A DNA stretch of 64,000 nt from Pseudomonadota bacterium (GTDB lineage: Bacteria; Pseudomonadota; Alphaproteobacteria; Azospirillales; Azospirillaceae): contig JAEYPE010000146.1 of the NCBI GenBank assembly GCA_023411035.1, positions 34,091-98,090 of the forward strand, given 5' to 3'. Shown here in pieces: positions 20,170 through 29,367 of the stretch (position 1 is the first letter of the stretch; each line of letters opens with the position of its first letter). Both the position numbers and the translations under genes were made by a program. The notes under the pieces were generated by a model that did no database searches, was not told where the DNA came from, and saw only the letters and a program-made list of their open reading frames with translations.

Positions 20170-21428
20170 CGGCCCGAACCCACAACGGGGAGCCCGCTCT
20201 GCGGGCTTCCCCAGCGTCCCGTGCAGCATCCGGCGCCGCCGCCCTGGCCGGGCGGGTGGTGCTTCCCCTGACGCTGGCCGGCGCGGTCGTGGCGGCGGCC
20301 TACGCGCTGGCCGCAAGGCCCGGCGGCGGCCCGTCGCTGGCCTTCGCGCTGACGCTCGGCGCGGTGTTCGGCGCGCTGCTGCAACGGACGCGCTTCTGCT
20401 TCCTCTGCCATGCCCGCGACTTCATCGACCGCCGCGACCCGCGCGGCCTGCTGGCGATCCTGCTGGCCTTGGCGGTGGGAACGGTCGGCTATCACATCGT
20501 CTTCGGGGCCTGGGTGCCCAACCCGGTCGCCCCGCGCCTGCCGCCGGACGCCCATATCGGCCCGGTGAGCTGGGTGCTGGCTCTGGCCGGTCTGGCCTTC
20601 GGGCTGGGGATGGCGGTGTCGGGGTCCTGCATCAGCGCCCACCTTTACCGGCTGGGCGAGGGCTCGCCGGTGTCCCCCTTCGCGCTGGTCGGGGCGGCGG
20701 GCGGCTTCCTGCTGGGCTTCGTCACCTGGAACGACCTTTACCTGTCCACCATCATCACCGCCCCGGTGGTCTGGCTGCCCCATCATCTGGGCTACGGCGG
20801 ATCGCTGGCGGTGCAGCTTCTGGCGCTCGGGGGCCTTGCGGCGCTGCTCTGGCGCTTCCGGGCGGTTTCCGCCACCGAATCGCCGGTCCGGAGGAAAACG
20901 CCTGAAACCCTGCCGGACCTGCTGCGCTCCTGGTTCGACGGGCGCTGGCCCTATTGGATCGGCGGGCTGGGCGTCGGGCTGATCGGCTTCCTGGTGATCC
21001 TGCGGCTGAAGCCGCTCGGCGTCACCTCCACCATCGGCAGCGCCGCCCGCCAGTTGGGCAGCGAGGCCGGGCTGGTGCCCCTGCGGCTTGAGGGGCTGGA
21101 CGGCTTCGCCGGCTGCGCCACCGTGCCGGGCGATACGTGGCTGACGCCGAACGGGCTGCTGGTCGCCGGACTGGTCGCCGGGGGCTTCGCCGCCTCGCTC
21201 GCCGCCGGCCAGTTCACCCCGCGCCGCCCGACCCTGAAGGACGCCGCACGGGGCCTTTCCGGCGGTTTGCTGCTCGGCTGGGGCAGCATGACGGGGCTCG
21301 GCTGCACGATCGGCACACTGCTGTCCGGCACCATGGCCGGCGCCCTGTCGGGCTGGGTGTTCGGCCTGACCGTTCTGGCCGGTGTCTGGGCCGGTCTGGC
21401 CCTGCCGCGTCGCTTTGTCCGGGCCTGA
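20166..21428 (+). CDS. YeeE/YedE (TsuA-like) sulfur-compound transporter
   Basis: About 420-residue polytopic membrane protein of the YeeE/YedE family, which imports thiosulfate in characterised members. Conserved Cys-bearing motifs are visible: RTRFCFLCHARDF near residue 80, AVSGSCISAHLYRLGEGS near 155 and GWGSMTGLGCTIGTLLSG near 375. The GTG at 20166 overlaps the rhodanese stop. The first ~30 residues are polar and encoded by a strong hairpin, so a start at GTG 20256 is a reasonable alternative. Confidence 0.88.
   Translation: MTARTHNGEPALRASPASRAASGAAALAGRVVLPLTLAGAVVAAAYALAARPGGGPSLAFALTLGAVFGALLQRTRFCFLCHARDFIDRRDPRGLLAILLALAVGTVGYHIVFGAWVPNPVAPRLPPDAHIGPVSWVLALAGLAFGLGMAVSGSCISAHLYRLGEGSPVSPFALVGAAGGFLLGFVTWNDLYLSTIITAPVVWLPHHLGYGGSLAVQLLALGGLAALLWRFRAVSATESPVRRKTPETLPDLLRSWFDGRWPYWIGGLGVGLIGFLVILRLKPLGVTSTIGSAARQLGSEAGLVPLRLEGLDGFAGCATVPGDTWLTPNGLLVAGLVAGGFAASLAAGQFTPRRPTLKDAARGLSGGLLLGWGSMTGLGCTIGTLLSGTMAGALSGWVFGLTVLAGVWAGLALPRRFVRA
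20187..20212 (+). other. Hairpin at the rhodanese-transporter junction
   Basis: GGGGAGCCCGC, loop TCT, GCGGGCTTCCCC; stable stem with a small asymmetry, no T-run. It falls in the first codons of the transporter gene, where it could reduce its translation or stabilise the upstream mRNA. Confidence 0.45.
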
Positions 21429-21483
21429 CCGGAGGCGCCTGCCCAGATTTCGCCGAATTTTTGCTGCACGCCCACCGAAGTCT

Positions 21484-21509
21484 GGAATAAACGATGGGCG
21501 GGGCGCGTT
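21484..21509 (+). promoter_or_regulatory. Candidate ECF-type promoter for the sigma/anti-sigma operon
   Basis: GGAAT (21484-21488), 17 bases, then CGTT (21506-21509). This matches the general GGAAY-N16/17-CGTT form of alphaproteobacterial ECF promoters and lies about 130 bases before the sigma gene, consistent with autoregulation. Inferred from pattern and position only. Confidence 0.45.
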
Positions 21510-21640
21510 CACCCTGGCGTACCGGGTCCTGTGTCGGGCTCGGCCCTGGGAGGGCACGCCACCCGTTCCTACCTGAAGGGGTGCCATGCTCCGCCACCCG
21601 GCGGTCCGTGGTGCCTTGAGGGCAACTATCGGGTGCGCGG

Positions 21641-22150
21641 TTGAGCAAGTTCGGGGTCGAGCTGGAAGTCCACATCGCGTCGCTGCGCCGCTATGCGCGT
21701 GCGCTGCTGCGCAACCGTTCGGATGCCGAGGATCTGGTGCAGGAGGCGTTGACCCGCGCGGTGGCGCGTGCCGACACCTTCAAGGCGGGGACGAACCTGC
21801 GGGCGTGGCTGTTCACCATCCTGCACAACGTCCACGTCAATCAGGTCCGCTCCAAGGCGTCGCGGCCCGACGAGGTCGATGTGGACAGCGTCGAGTCCAA
21901 GCTGGTGACGCCGGCCCGGCAGGAGGAACGTGTGGAGTTGCGCGAGATGATGCGCGCGCTCGACGATCTGCCGGAGGAGCAGCGCAAGGTGCTGCTCCTC
22001 GTCGCGCTGGAGGGCCTGAAATACGAGGAGGTCGCCGAGATGCTCGGCGTGCCGATCGGGACCGTCATGTCACGCCTCTCGCGGGCGCGCGAGGCGGTCA
22101 GGGCGAAGTTGGCGAACGAGGGCTCGGTGACCCTCAGGCGGGTGAAGTGA
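21641..22150 (+). CDS. ECF-family RNA polymerase sigma factor
   Basis: 169 residues with region 2 (LRRYARALLRNRSDAEDLVQ, FKAGTNLRAWLFTILHN) and region 4 (LPEEQRKVLLLVALEGLKY, EMLGVPIGTVMSRLSRAREA). It directs polymerase to a stress or envelope regulon. The TTG at 21641 is the best start because no in-frame ATG or GTG gives the expected N-terminus. The stop shares bases with the next ATG (ATGA), coupling it to its membrane anti-sigma factor. Confidence 0.92.
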   Translation: MSKFGVELEVHIASLRRYARALLRNRSDAEDLVQEALTRAVARADTFKAGTNLRAWLFTILHNVHVNQVRSKASRPDEVDVDSVESKLVTPARQEERVELREMMRALDDLPEEQRKVLLLVALEGLKYEEVAEMLGVPIGTVMSRLSRAREAVRAKLANEGSVTLRRVK

Positions 22151-23094
22151 TGAACGCGCAACGCGTAACGGACGACGAACTGCATGCCTATGTGGACGGG
22201 CAACTGGCTCCGGAACGCCGGCTTTTCGTGGAGCGCTGGCTGGCCGACGATCCCGATGCCGCCCGCCGGGCAGAGGACTACCGCGCCCAGGCCGCGCTGC
22301 TGCACGAACTCTTCGACCCCGTGCTGCGTGAACCGGCCAGCGGCCCGGTTGAGGAACTGACGGACAAGCTGCGCGGGCGCATGCCCGGCAACGACAATGG
22401 GGCTCCCTGGCATGGCCGCTCCTGGGTGCGCATGGCCGCGGCGGTGATGCTGGTCGTGGCCGGTGCCGGCGGCGGCTGGCTGGGCCGCGGCGCCGTCGAC
22501 GAATCGCCCGTCGTCCAGCAGCGCCAGACCCTCCAGACCTTCGCGGAGGAGGCCACCCAGGCCCACCGCTTCTACACCTCCGACGAACGCTTCCAGGTGG
22601 AGCTTGGCGCCGACAACCAGGACGAGCTGAACAGTTGGCTGTCCAAGCGGGTTGGCCGCGACGTGTTCGGCCCGGACCTGGGCAAGGTCGGCCTGCGGCT
22701 GATCGGCGGGCGGTCGCTGCCCACCGAACAGGGCGCCGGTGCCCAGTACATGTACGTGAACGACGCCAACAAGCGCGTCACCCTGTTCGTCGGCGCCCCG
22801 CGCTCCGGCAACGCTTCCAAGTTCGGCTTCTCCCAGAACGGCGACGTGGCGACCATCTACTGGGTGGAAGGCCCGCTGGCCTACGCGCTGGCCGGACGCA
22901 TGCCCAAGGAAGACCTGCTGCGCATCGCCGAGGCGGTCTACAGCGACGTCAAGGCCGGTCCCCGCCGTCCCGAGCCGCCGCCCCAGCAGAACCAGCAACC
23001 CCCGCAGGACCAGCCTCAGCCTCAGCCGCAGCAGGACCAGCAGCCCGGCGGCGTCCAGCCGATCAGCGACACGCACAAGCCGAAGGACAGCTAA
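22150..23094 (+). CDS. Membrane anti-sigma factor with Gln/Pro-rich tail
   Basis: 314 residues. The N-terminal DDELHAYVDGQLAPERRLFV is the anti-sigma cytoplasmic motif; it lacks the HxxxCxxC zinc site. One membrane segment near residues 97-115 (MAAAVMLVVAGAGGGWLG) is followed by a periplasmic domain of about 160 residues ending in a run of Pro and Gln (about residues 275-300). It presumably holds the coupled ECF sigma at the membrane until a periplasmic signal releases it. The signal is unknown. Confidence 0.88.
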   Translation: MNAQRVTDDELHAYVDGQLAPERRLFVERWLADDPDAARRAEDYRAQAALLHELFDPVLREPASGPVEELTDKLRGRMPGNDNGAPWHGRSWVRMAAAVMLVVAGAGGGWLGRGAVDESPVVQQRQTLQTFAEEATQAHRFYTSDERFQVELGADNQDELNSWLSKRVGRDVFGPDLGKVGLRLIGGRSLPTEQGAGAQYMYVNDANKRVTLFVGAPRSGNASKFGFSQNGDVATIYWVEGPLAYALAGRMPKEDLLRIAEAVYSDVKAGPRRPEPPPQQNQQPPQDQPQPQPQQDQQPGGVQPISDTHKPKDS

Positions 23095-23107
23095 GCCGGG
23101 GGAGGCG

Positions 23108-23788
23108 GTGCGGGAACGGGGAATGCGGGGCTGGTACTTCATCGGCGACAGCCATGTGCAATCCTTCGAGGTCGCCGCGACGATCCAGTTGCTGAACCGT
23201 CCGGCGCGCTGCTTGACGGTGCCCGGCGCCACCTCCATTGGATTGCGCAACCCGGAAAGCCAGACCCACGCCGTCGCTCTGTTCAAGGACGCGCTGCTGC
23301 CCGCCCATCCGGACGTCATTCCCGTCATCCAGCTTGGCGAGGTCGATTGCGGCTTCGTCATCTGGTGGCGGGCGCAGAGGCATGGCGACTGCGTGGACCG
23401 CCAGATGGAGGAGTCAGTGGCCGCCTGCGCCGCCTTCGTGGACGATCTGCTGGACGGCGGCTATCCCACGCTGGTGCTGACCGGGGCGGTGCTGCCGACC
23501 ATCCGGGACGGCCAGACCTGGGGCAAGGTCGCCCGCGCCCGGCACGAGGTGACCGCCACGCTGCGCCAGCGCACCGACCTGACCCACCGCTACAACGCCC
23601 GCCTGCGGGACGAGGCGGCGGCGCGCGGGCTGCCCTTCATCGACATCACGCCGCGCATCACCGATCCGGACAGCGGTCTGGTCGCCGATGCGTTCCGCAG
23701 CCCGAACCCCGGCGACCACCACCTGCACCCCATCCGCGCCGCGGAGGTCTGGGCGGAGGCCCTGAACGCGCTGGACCTGCCGCCCTGA
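23108..23788 (+). CDS. SGNH/GDSL-like hydrolase-family protein
   Basis: 226 residues. FIGDSHVQSFE at the N-terminus resembles SGNH block I (GDS with the catalytic Ser), QLGEVDCGF could be the block III region, and NPGDHHLHP near the C-terminus fits block V (Asp and His two to three residues apart). No signal peptide, so probably cytoplasmic. GTG 23108 follows GGGGGAGGC; an ATG at 23123 is the alternative. Related proteins act on sugars, acyl groups or unknown substrates; the function is unassigned. It is convergent with the next gene, 20 bases away. Confidence 0.7.
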   Translation: MRERGMRGWYFIGDSHVQSFEVAATIQLLNRPARCLTVPGATSIGLRNPESQTHAVALFKDALLPAHPDVIPVIQLGEVDCGFVIWWRAQRHGDCVDRQMEESVAACAAFVDDLLDGGYPTLVLTGAVLPTIRDGQTWGKVARARHEVTATLRQRTDLTHRYNARLRDEAAARGLPFIDITPRITDPDSGLVADAFRSPNPGDHHLHPIRAAEVWAEALNALDLPP

Positions 23789-23807
23789 TCCTCCCCCTAC
23801 CTTACCG

Positions 23808-26800
23808 TCACTCCGCGGCCATCGGCTGCGGGGCGGCGGGCTGGCGGAAGCCGTCCAGCAGGGCGGCCTCCTTCGCCTTGGCGGCTTCGACGTTGCGGGC
23901 CTTCACCGGGCCATAGCCGCGCATCTCCTGCGGCAGGCTGGCGATCTCCACCGCGGTGGCGAGGTTGTCGCGGGTCAGGCCGTGCAGGATTTCGCCCATG
24001 ACCGTTTCGTACTCGACGATCAGGCGGCGTTCCATGCGGCGCTCCGCCAGCCAGCCGAAGGGGTCGAGCGGGGTGCCGCGCAGGCGCCTTCCCTTGGCGA
24101 GCAGGCGCAGGACCTTCAGCATCCACGGGCCGAAGCTCTTCTTCTTCGGCTCGCCGCCGTCCTCGCCGCTCTCGCCCAGCACGGGCGGAGCCATGTGGAA
24201 GACCAGCTTGTAGTCGCCCTCGAACATGCGCCCGATCTGCTCGACGAAGCCGGTGTCGGTGTAGAGCCGCGCCACCTCATACTCGTCCTTGTAGGCCAGC
24301 AGCTTGAAGTAGCCCTTGGCCACGGCCTCGGTCAGGGCGGTGGAGCCGGGGACCTTCTGCCCCTCCACGCGCCGCGTCCAGTCCACCAGCGCGTGATAGC
24401 GGCTGGCGTAGGCCGCGTCCTGATAATCGGTCAGGAAGGCGGTGCGGCGGGCGATGGCCTCGTCCAGCCCGGCGGAGGGGCGGCGCTGGTCGAGGATGAA
24501 CAGGCCGTGCCCATCGGCGTGGGTGGCGGTCTGTTCCTGCGGCGGGTTGGCGGCGGCCTCCACGGCAGCCGGATCAACGGCGGCGCGGCGGCCCCAGTTG
24601 AAGGCGTCGGTGTTCATCCTCACCGCCACGCCGTTCAGCTCGATGGCCTTCAGGATCGCTTCCGCGGAGATCGGGATCAGTCCCTTCTGCCACGCATAGC
24701 CCATCAGGAAGGGGTTCGTGGCGATGCTGTCGCCCATCAGCGCGGTCGCCAGCTTCGTGGCGTCGAAGGCGTTCACCGCCCCCTCGCCGCAAGCCTTGCG
24801 GATGTCGGCCACCAGATCGCGGACCGGCACCGTGAAGTCCGGCTTCTTCAGGAAGTCCACGGTGATGGTGTCGTGGGTGTTGATGACCGCGCGGGTGTGA
24901 CCGTGCGCCATCTTCGACAGGGCGTCGCCCGCGGCGGCGACGATCAGGTCGCAGCCCACCACCGCGTCGGCTCCGCCCGCCGCGATGCGGACGGAATGGA
25001 TGTCCTCCGGCTTGGCGGCGATGCGGATGTGGCTGGTCACGGCACCACCCTTCTGGGCGAGGCCGGTCATGTCCAGCACGCCGACGCCCTTGCCCTCGAT
25101 GTGGGCGGCCATGCCGAGCAGTGCGCCGATGGTCACCACGCCGGTGCCGCCGACGCCGGTGACGTAGATGCCCCAGGGCCGGTCGAGGCCGGGCAGGACG
25201 GGCGGCGGAAGGTCCACCGGGTCGGCCCCGGCCTTCGCCGCGCCCGCTTTCGCTTCGACCGGCTTCGGCTTGCGGAGCTGTCCGCCTTCCACCGTCACGA
25301 AGCTGGGGCAGAAGCCCTTGGTGCAGGAATAGTCCTTGTTGCAGCTCGACTGGTCGATCTGGCGCTTGCGCCCGAACTCCGTCTCCAGCGGCACCACCGA
25401 CACGCAGGAGGACTTCACGGAACAATCGCCGCAGCCCTCGCAGACCAGCTCGTTGATGACCACGCGCTTGGCCGGGTCCACCATCTTGCCGCGCTTGCGG
25501 CGGCGGCGCTTCTCGGTGGCGCAGGTCTGGTCGTAGATCAGGACGCTGACGCCGGGGATCTCGCGCATCTCCTTCTGAACGCGCTCCAGGTCGTCGCGGT
25601 GCTCGACGCCGGTGTATGGGGGCAGGCCGTCGCCGATGCCGTATTTTTCCGGTTCGTCGGACACGACGACGATGCGGCCCACGCCCTCGGCGCGGAGCTG
25701 GTTGGCGAGCGACTGAACGGTCAGGGAGCCGTCCAGCGGCTGGCCGCCGGTCATCGCCACGGCGTCGTTGAACAGCAGCTTGTAGGTGATGTTGACCTTC
25801 GCCGCGATGGCCTGCCGGATCGCCAGGATGCCGGAGTGGTAATAGGTGCCGTCGCCCAGGTTGGCGAAGATGTGCTTTTCCTCGGTGAAGGGCGCCTGGC
25901 CGACCCAGGGCACGCCCTCGCCGCCCATCTGGGTGAAGGTGTCGGTCTTGCGGTCGAGCCACGTCGCCATGTAGTGGCAGCCGATGCCGCCCAGCGCGCG
26001 GCTGCCCTCCGGCACATGGGTGGAGGTGTTGTGCGGGCAACCGGAGCAGAAGGTCGGCTTGCGGATGACGCGGGCCTGATGGGCCTTCTGCTTCTCCTGC
26101 GCGTCGAGGAAGGCGACGCGGCGCTTCAGCGCCTCGTTGTCCACGAAGGGTTCCAGCCGCCGTCCGATGACCACGGCGATCTGCGCCGGCGAGAGTTCAC
26201 CGGCGGAGGGGAGAATCCATTCGCCATGCTCGTCGAACTTGCCGATCACCTTCGGTCGGACGTCGGGATGCCAGTTGTAGAGCTGCTCCTTGAGCTGGTT
26301 CTCGATGACCGCGCGCTTCTCCTCGACCACGACGATCTCGTCCAGCCCTTCGGCGAAGTGGCGCACGCCGTCGCGCTCCAGCGGCCAGGGCATGCCGACC
26401 TTGTAGACGGTGATGCCCCAGTCGGCGGCCATCTCCTCGGTGATGCCCAGCTCGTCGAAGGCCTGCCGGACGTCGAGATAGCTCTTGCCGGTGGTGACGA
26501 TGCCGAAGCGCGGGCGCGGCGAGGCCATCATCACCTTGTCCAGCCGGTTGGCACGCGCGAACGCCAGGGCGGCGTACAGCTTGTGCTTCATCAGCCGGTA
26601 TTCCTGCTCCAGCGGCGGGTCGGGCCAGCGGATGTTCAGCCCGCCCGGCGGCATCGGGAAATCGGCGGGGACGATGGGGCTGACGCGGTGCGGGTCGATT
26701 TGGACGGAGGCCGAGCTGTCCACCGTCTCCGCGATCGTCTTCATGGCGATCCAGCAGCCGGACCAGCGGCTCATCGCCCAGCCGATCAGGCCGTAATCCA

Positions 26801-27338
26801 GGATTTCCTGCACGCCCGACGGGTTCAGCACCGGGATCATCGCGTGCATGAAGGCGTGTTCGGACTGGTGCGGGAAGGTGGAGGACTTGGCGTTGTGGTC
26901 GTCGCCGGTCAGCACCAGCACGCCACCGTTGCGCGACGTGCCCGCCGCGTTGGCGTGCTTGAACACGTCGCCCGACCGGTCCACGCCCGGCCCCTTGCCG
27001 TACCACATGGAATAGACGCCGTCATACTTGGCGCCGGGGAACATGCCCACCTGCTGGCTGCCCCAGACGGCGGTGGCGCCCAGTTCCTCGTTCACGCCGG
27101 GCTGGAATTGGATGTGGTTCCTTTCCAGAAACTTGCGCGCGTTCCACAAATTCTGGTCGAAGCCGCCCAATGGCGATCCGCGGTAACCCGAAATGAAACA
27201 GGCGGTGTTCAGCCCCGCCGCAAGATCGCGCTGGCGCTGCATCATCGGAAGGCGCACCAGCGCCTGGGTTCCCGTCAGGTACACGCGCCCTTGTTCAAGC
27301 GCGTACTTGTCATCCAGGGTCACGGTTGCGAGAGCCAT
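23808..27338 (-). CDS. Indolepyruvate ferredoxin oxidoreductase, fused subunits
   Basis: 1176-residue 2-oxoacid:ferredoxin oxidoreductase that converts indole-3-pyruvate and similar aryl pyruvates plus CoA to acyl-CoA and CO2. Seen: the N-terminal pyrimidine-binding part (FISGYRGSPLGGFDQ), the TPP-binding part (GGIGCHYMATWLDR, FANLGDGTYYHSGIL), Cys-rich iron-sulfur segments (CEGCGDCSVKSSC, then CNKDYSC and FCPSF near residue 680), and a gamma-like domain (GIYVTGVGGTGVVTIGALLG) with a long C-terminal extension. ATG 27338 gives MALATVTLDDKYALEQGRV, the usual family start. In an auxin-producing genus this enzyme would compete for indolepyruvate. Confidence 0.93.
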   Translation of the reverse strand: MALATVTLDDKYALEQGRVYLTGTQALVRLPMMQRQRDLAAGLNTACFISGYRGSPLGGFDQNLWNARKFLERNHIQFQPGVNEELGATAVWGSQQVGMFPGAKYDGVYSMWYGKGPGVDRSGDVFKHANAAGTSRNGGVLVLTGDDHNAKSSTFPHQSEHAFMHAMIPVLNPSGVQEILDYGLIGWAMSRWSGCWIAMKTIAETVDSSASVQIDPHRVSPIVPADFPMPPGGLNIRWPDPPLEQEYRLMKHKLYAALAFARANRLDKVMMASPRPRFGIVTTGKSYLDVRQAFDELGITEEMAADWGITVYKVGMPWPLERDGVRHFAEGLDEIVVVEEKRAVIENQLKEQLYNWHPDVRPKVIGKFDEHGEWILPSAGELSPAQIAVVIGRRLEPFVDNEALKRRVAFLDAQEKQKAHQARVIRKPTFCSGCPHNTSTHVPEGSRALGGIGCHYMATWLDRKTDTFTQMGGEGVPWVGQAPFTEEKHIFANLGDGTYYHSGILAIRQAIAAKVNITYKLLFNDAVAMTGGQPLDGSLTVQSLANQLRAEGVGRIVVVSDEPEKYGIGDGLPPYTGVEHRDDLERVQKEMREIPGVSVLIYDQTCATEKRRRRKRGKMVDPAKRVVINELVCEGCGDCSVKSSCVSVVPLETEFGRKRQIDQSSCNKDYSCTKGFCPSFVTVEGGQLRKPKPVEAKAGAAKAGADPVDLPPPVLPGLDRPWGIYVTGVGGTGVVTIGALLGMAAHIEGKGVGVLDMTGLAQKGGAVTSHIRIAAKPEDIHSVRIAAGGADAVVGCDLIVAAAGDALSKMAHGHTRAVINTHDTITVDFLKKPDFTVPVRDLVADIRKACGEGAVNAFDATKLATALMGDSIATNPFLMGYAWQKGLIPISAEAILKAIELNGVAVRMNTDAFNWGRRAAVDPAAVEAAANPPQEQTATHADGHGLFILDQRRPSAGLDEAIARRTAFLTDYQDAAYASRYHALVDWTRRVEGQKVPGSTALTEAVAKGYFKLLAYKDEYEVARLYTDTGFVEQIGRMFEGDYKLVFHMAPPVLGESGEDGGEPKKKSFGPWMLKVLRLLAKGRRLRGTPLDPFGWLAERRMERRLIVEYETVMGEILHGLTRDNLATAVEIASLPQEMRGYGPVKARNVEAAKAKEAALLDGFRQPAAPQPMAAE

Positions 27339-27592
27339 CGTTCCATCCCCTTGCTTGCGCCCTGAAAAAGCGCTGTTCCGGGCGCGTTCGGCGCGCCGCT
27401 TATTGTGTTTGTTCGATAAGAAAAAAGGTAACCAAGGCTGTCTTATTCGGCAACCGGCGCCGCGTCGCCGCCTGCAAAAAGCAAGGAACGGTCCGGCGCT
27501 CGCAGCGCTGTGAAACGGACGGGAGGAAATCGCCCTCCGGCGGGACATTCCCGCTCTCGTCCGTTCGCATCCCTATTGGATATGGGGAGCCT

Positions 27593-28573
27593 TCAGGCGG
27601 GCGGCATGGGGGATTGGCCCGCCTCGCCGTCATGGTCCGGCTCGCCGAAGGCGCCATCCGGCCACAGGCCGGGGCCGCCGCCGCCGCGCAGGCCGAGGCT
27701 GCGGACCATGGTGCGCAGGGCGCCGACCATGACCCGCAGGGCGGCGGTGGATTCCGACCCGCCGCCGTTGCCTATGGCCCAGCGCAGGGCGTCCATATGG
27801 GCCTGCACCGCCTCCTGGAAGCTCTCCCCGTCATGGTCAACCCAGGTGACGCAGGTGGACAGCGACGCGACGATGGCGGTGGCCGCGGCGTTGCCGGTGG
27901 CGGCCAGTTGCAGGTCGGACACGACATGGCGCAGCCGGGTGCCCAGCGTGTCGGGGCGGGCCAGCGCGTTCTCCAGCCGGTCGAGCGCCAGCACCAGACG
28001 GACCATCTTCGGATCGGTCGAGCGCAACGGCACCGTCCAGGACGGGGAGGGCAGGCGCAGGGGGACGGGACCGGACGAAATGGCCGGGCGGTGCGGTGCC
28101 GGGTGGGAGGAGGACGGCGCGTTGCCGATGTCCGGGTCCGCCGGGGCGGGCGCGGTCCGGGGGCGGTTGCCCTTGCGAGGGTTGTTCAGAACGGTTTCGA
28201 TCCGCCGGGCGATGGTGGCGGCGGAGGCCGGCTTGGCGAGCACGGTGTCCGCCCCGGCGTCCCAGGCGGCGCGCACGGTGGCGACGTCGGCGCTCGCGGT
28301 CAGGACGATGACCGGCAGGTCGGGGCTGAGGCACCCGGCGGAGCGTCGCACCCAGCGGACGAGCTGCCCGCCGCCCACCGGTTCCATCACCCAGTCCGTG
28401 ACCATCAGGTCGTAGGGCTCGCGGCACAGCAGTTCCATCGCCTCCTGGCCGCTGGCCGCGGGGATGACCTGGCCTATGCCCAGATGCTCCAGCATGTCCC
28501 GCAGCGCCCGCAGCAGCAGCGGGTTGTTCTCGACGACCAGGATCTTCAGATGTGTCGGATAGCGGCGCGGCAT
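27593..28573 (-). CDS. Orphan response regulator with uncharacterised C-terminal half
   Basis: 326 residues. Residues ~8-130 form a CheY-like receiver: KILVVENNPLLLRALRDML (acidic pair replaced by Glu/Asn), YDLMVTDWVMEPVGGGQLV with the phospho-acceptor Asp, VIVLTASAD and VLAKPASAATIARRI with the conserved Lys. The C-terminal ~190 residues have no DNA-binding or enzymatic domain that I recognise; they begin with a Pro/Arg-rich linker and end in a Gly/Pro tail. No histidine kinase gene is adjacent. Confidence 0.85.
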   Translation of the reverse strand: MPRRYPTHLKILVVENNPLLLRALRDMLEHLGIGQVIPAASGQEAMELLCREPYDLMVTDWVMEPVGGGQLVRWVRRSAGCLSPDLPVIVLTASADVATVRAAWDAGADTVLAKPASAATIARRIETVLNNPRKGNRPRTAPAPADPDIGNAPSSSHPAPHRPAISSGPVPLRLPSPSWTVPLRSTDPKMVRLVLALDRLENALARPDTLGTRLRHVVSDLQLAATGNAAATAIVASLSTCVTWVDHDGESFQEAVQAHMDALRWAIGNGGGSESTAALRVMVGALRTMVRSLGLRGGGGPGLWPDGAFGEPDHDGEAGQSPMPPA

Positions 28574-28743
28574 CTCGGGTCCGAAGGTTCGGGAACGAAG
28601 CGTTACCGAATATCCGAACGCCGCCCTGGGATTTCAGGACACGGAGATGTGTTAGCGCCAATCGGGCGCGCGACCGGGGGAGCCTGTTCGCCTGATGGAG
28701 TGCGCCGGGTCTCCGGCTCCCCCGTCCGGGTGCGGCGCCATCC

Positions 28744-29181
28744 TTATCGGACCAGCGCCAGATCCTTCAGGACGGCCACCTCGTGAGCCTGCTCGTCCAA
28801 CCGGGCCTTCACGGCATCGCCGATGGAGATGACGCCGGCAAGGTCCCCCGCCTCGTTGCAGACCGGGACATGGCGGTGACGGCGAAGCGTCATCATCCGC
28901 ATCAGATCCTTGATCGTGTCCTCCGGGCGGCACGTCTTGACCTGACGGGTCATCAGGTCCTCCACCGGGAAATCCAGCGCGTCGGCCCCATTCATCGCCA
29001 CGGCGCGGACGATGTCGCGTTCCGACAGGATGCCGGCCAGCCGGCCCCGGCGGTCGCACACCACCAGGGCGCCGATGCGCCGCTCGGTCAGCGCGCGGGC
29101 GGCGGTCCGGATGGTTTCGGACGGCAGGATCGAGGCGACGGTATGGCCTTTGCGTTTCAGAACCTCGGCAACGGTGGTCAT
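28744..29181 (-). CDS. Tandem CBS-domain protein
   Basis: 145 residues made of two CBS motifs: residues ~5-65 (ETIRTAARALTERRIGALVV, GRLAGILSERDIVRAV) and ~75-130 (EDTIKDLMRMMTLRRHRHVP, GDLAGVISIGDAVKARL). Such stand-alone Bateman modules bind adenine nucleotides and sense energy state. ATG 29181 has GGGAGGGT upstream. It is divergent from the CDF-like gene; the 186-base gap holds an AT-rich stretch around 29270-29295 suited to promoters. Confidence 0.93.
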   Translation of the reverse strand: MTTVAEVLKRKGHTVASILPSETIRTAARALTERRIGALVVCDRRGRLAGILSERDIVRAVAMNGADALDFPVEDLMTRQVKTCRPEDTIKDLMRMMTLRRHRHVPVCNEAGDLAGVISIGDAVKARLDEQAHEVAVLKDLALVR

Positions 29182-29367
29182 GTCCACCCTCCCTCTTTCG
29201 GGTTGGCGAATCGGCGGTGGTCGATTCGGAATGAGCCTGGAGCGGCCCACGGTTCCGGCAAGACCGGAAGGCTTAATATTAGAAAAATCTCAATTCCATG
29301 GACCGCCCGGACCGCCGTGATTATCCTGCGCCCGGCAATTCAGAGCGGCGTGTTGGGAGGATCGGAG

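Noticed and set aside
23982..27365. 1127-codon open frame on the plus strand
   Set aside because: Lies wholly opposite the indolepyruvate oxidoreductase gene; its composition (Arg, His, Gly, Val runs) is that of an antisense shadow in high-GC DNA and no domain is recognisable.
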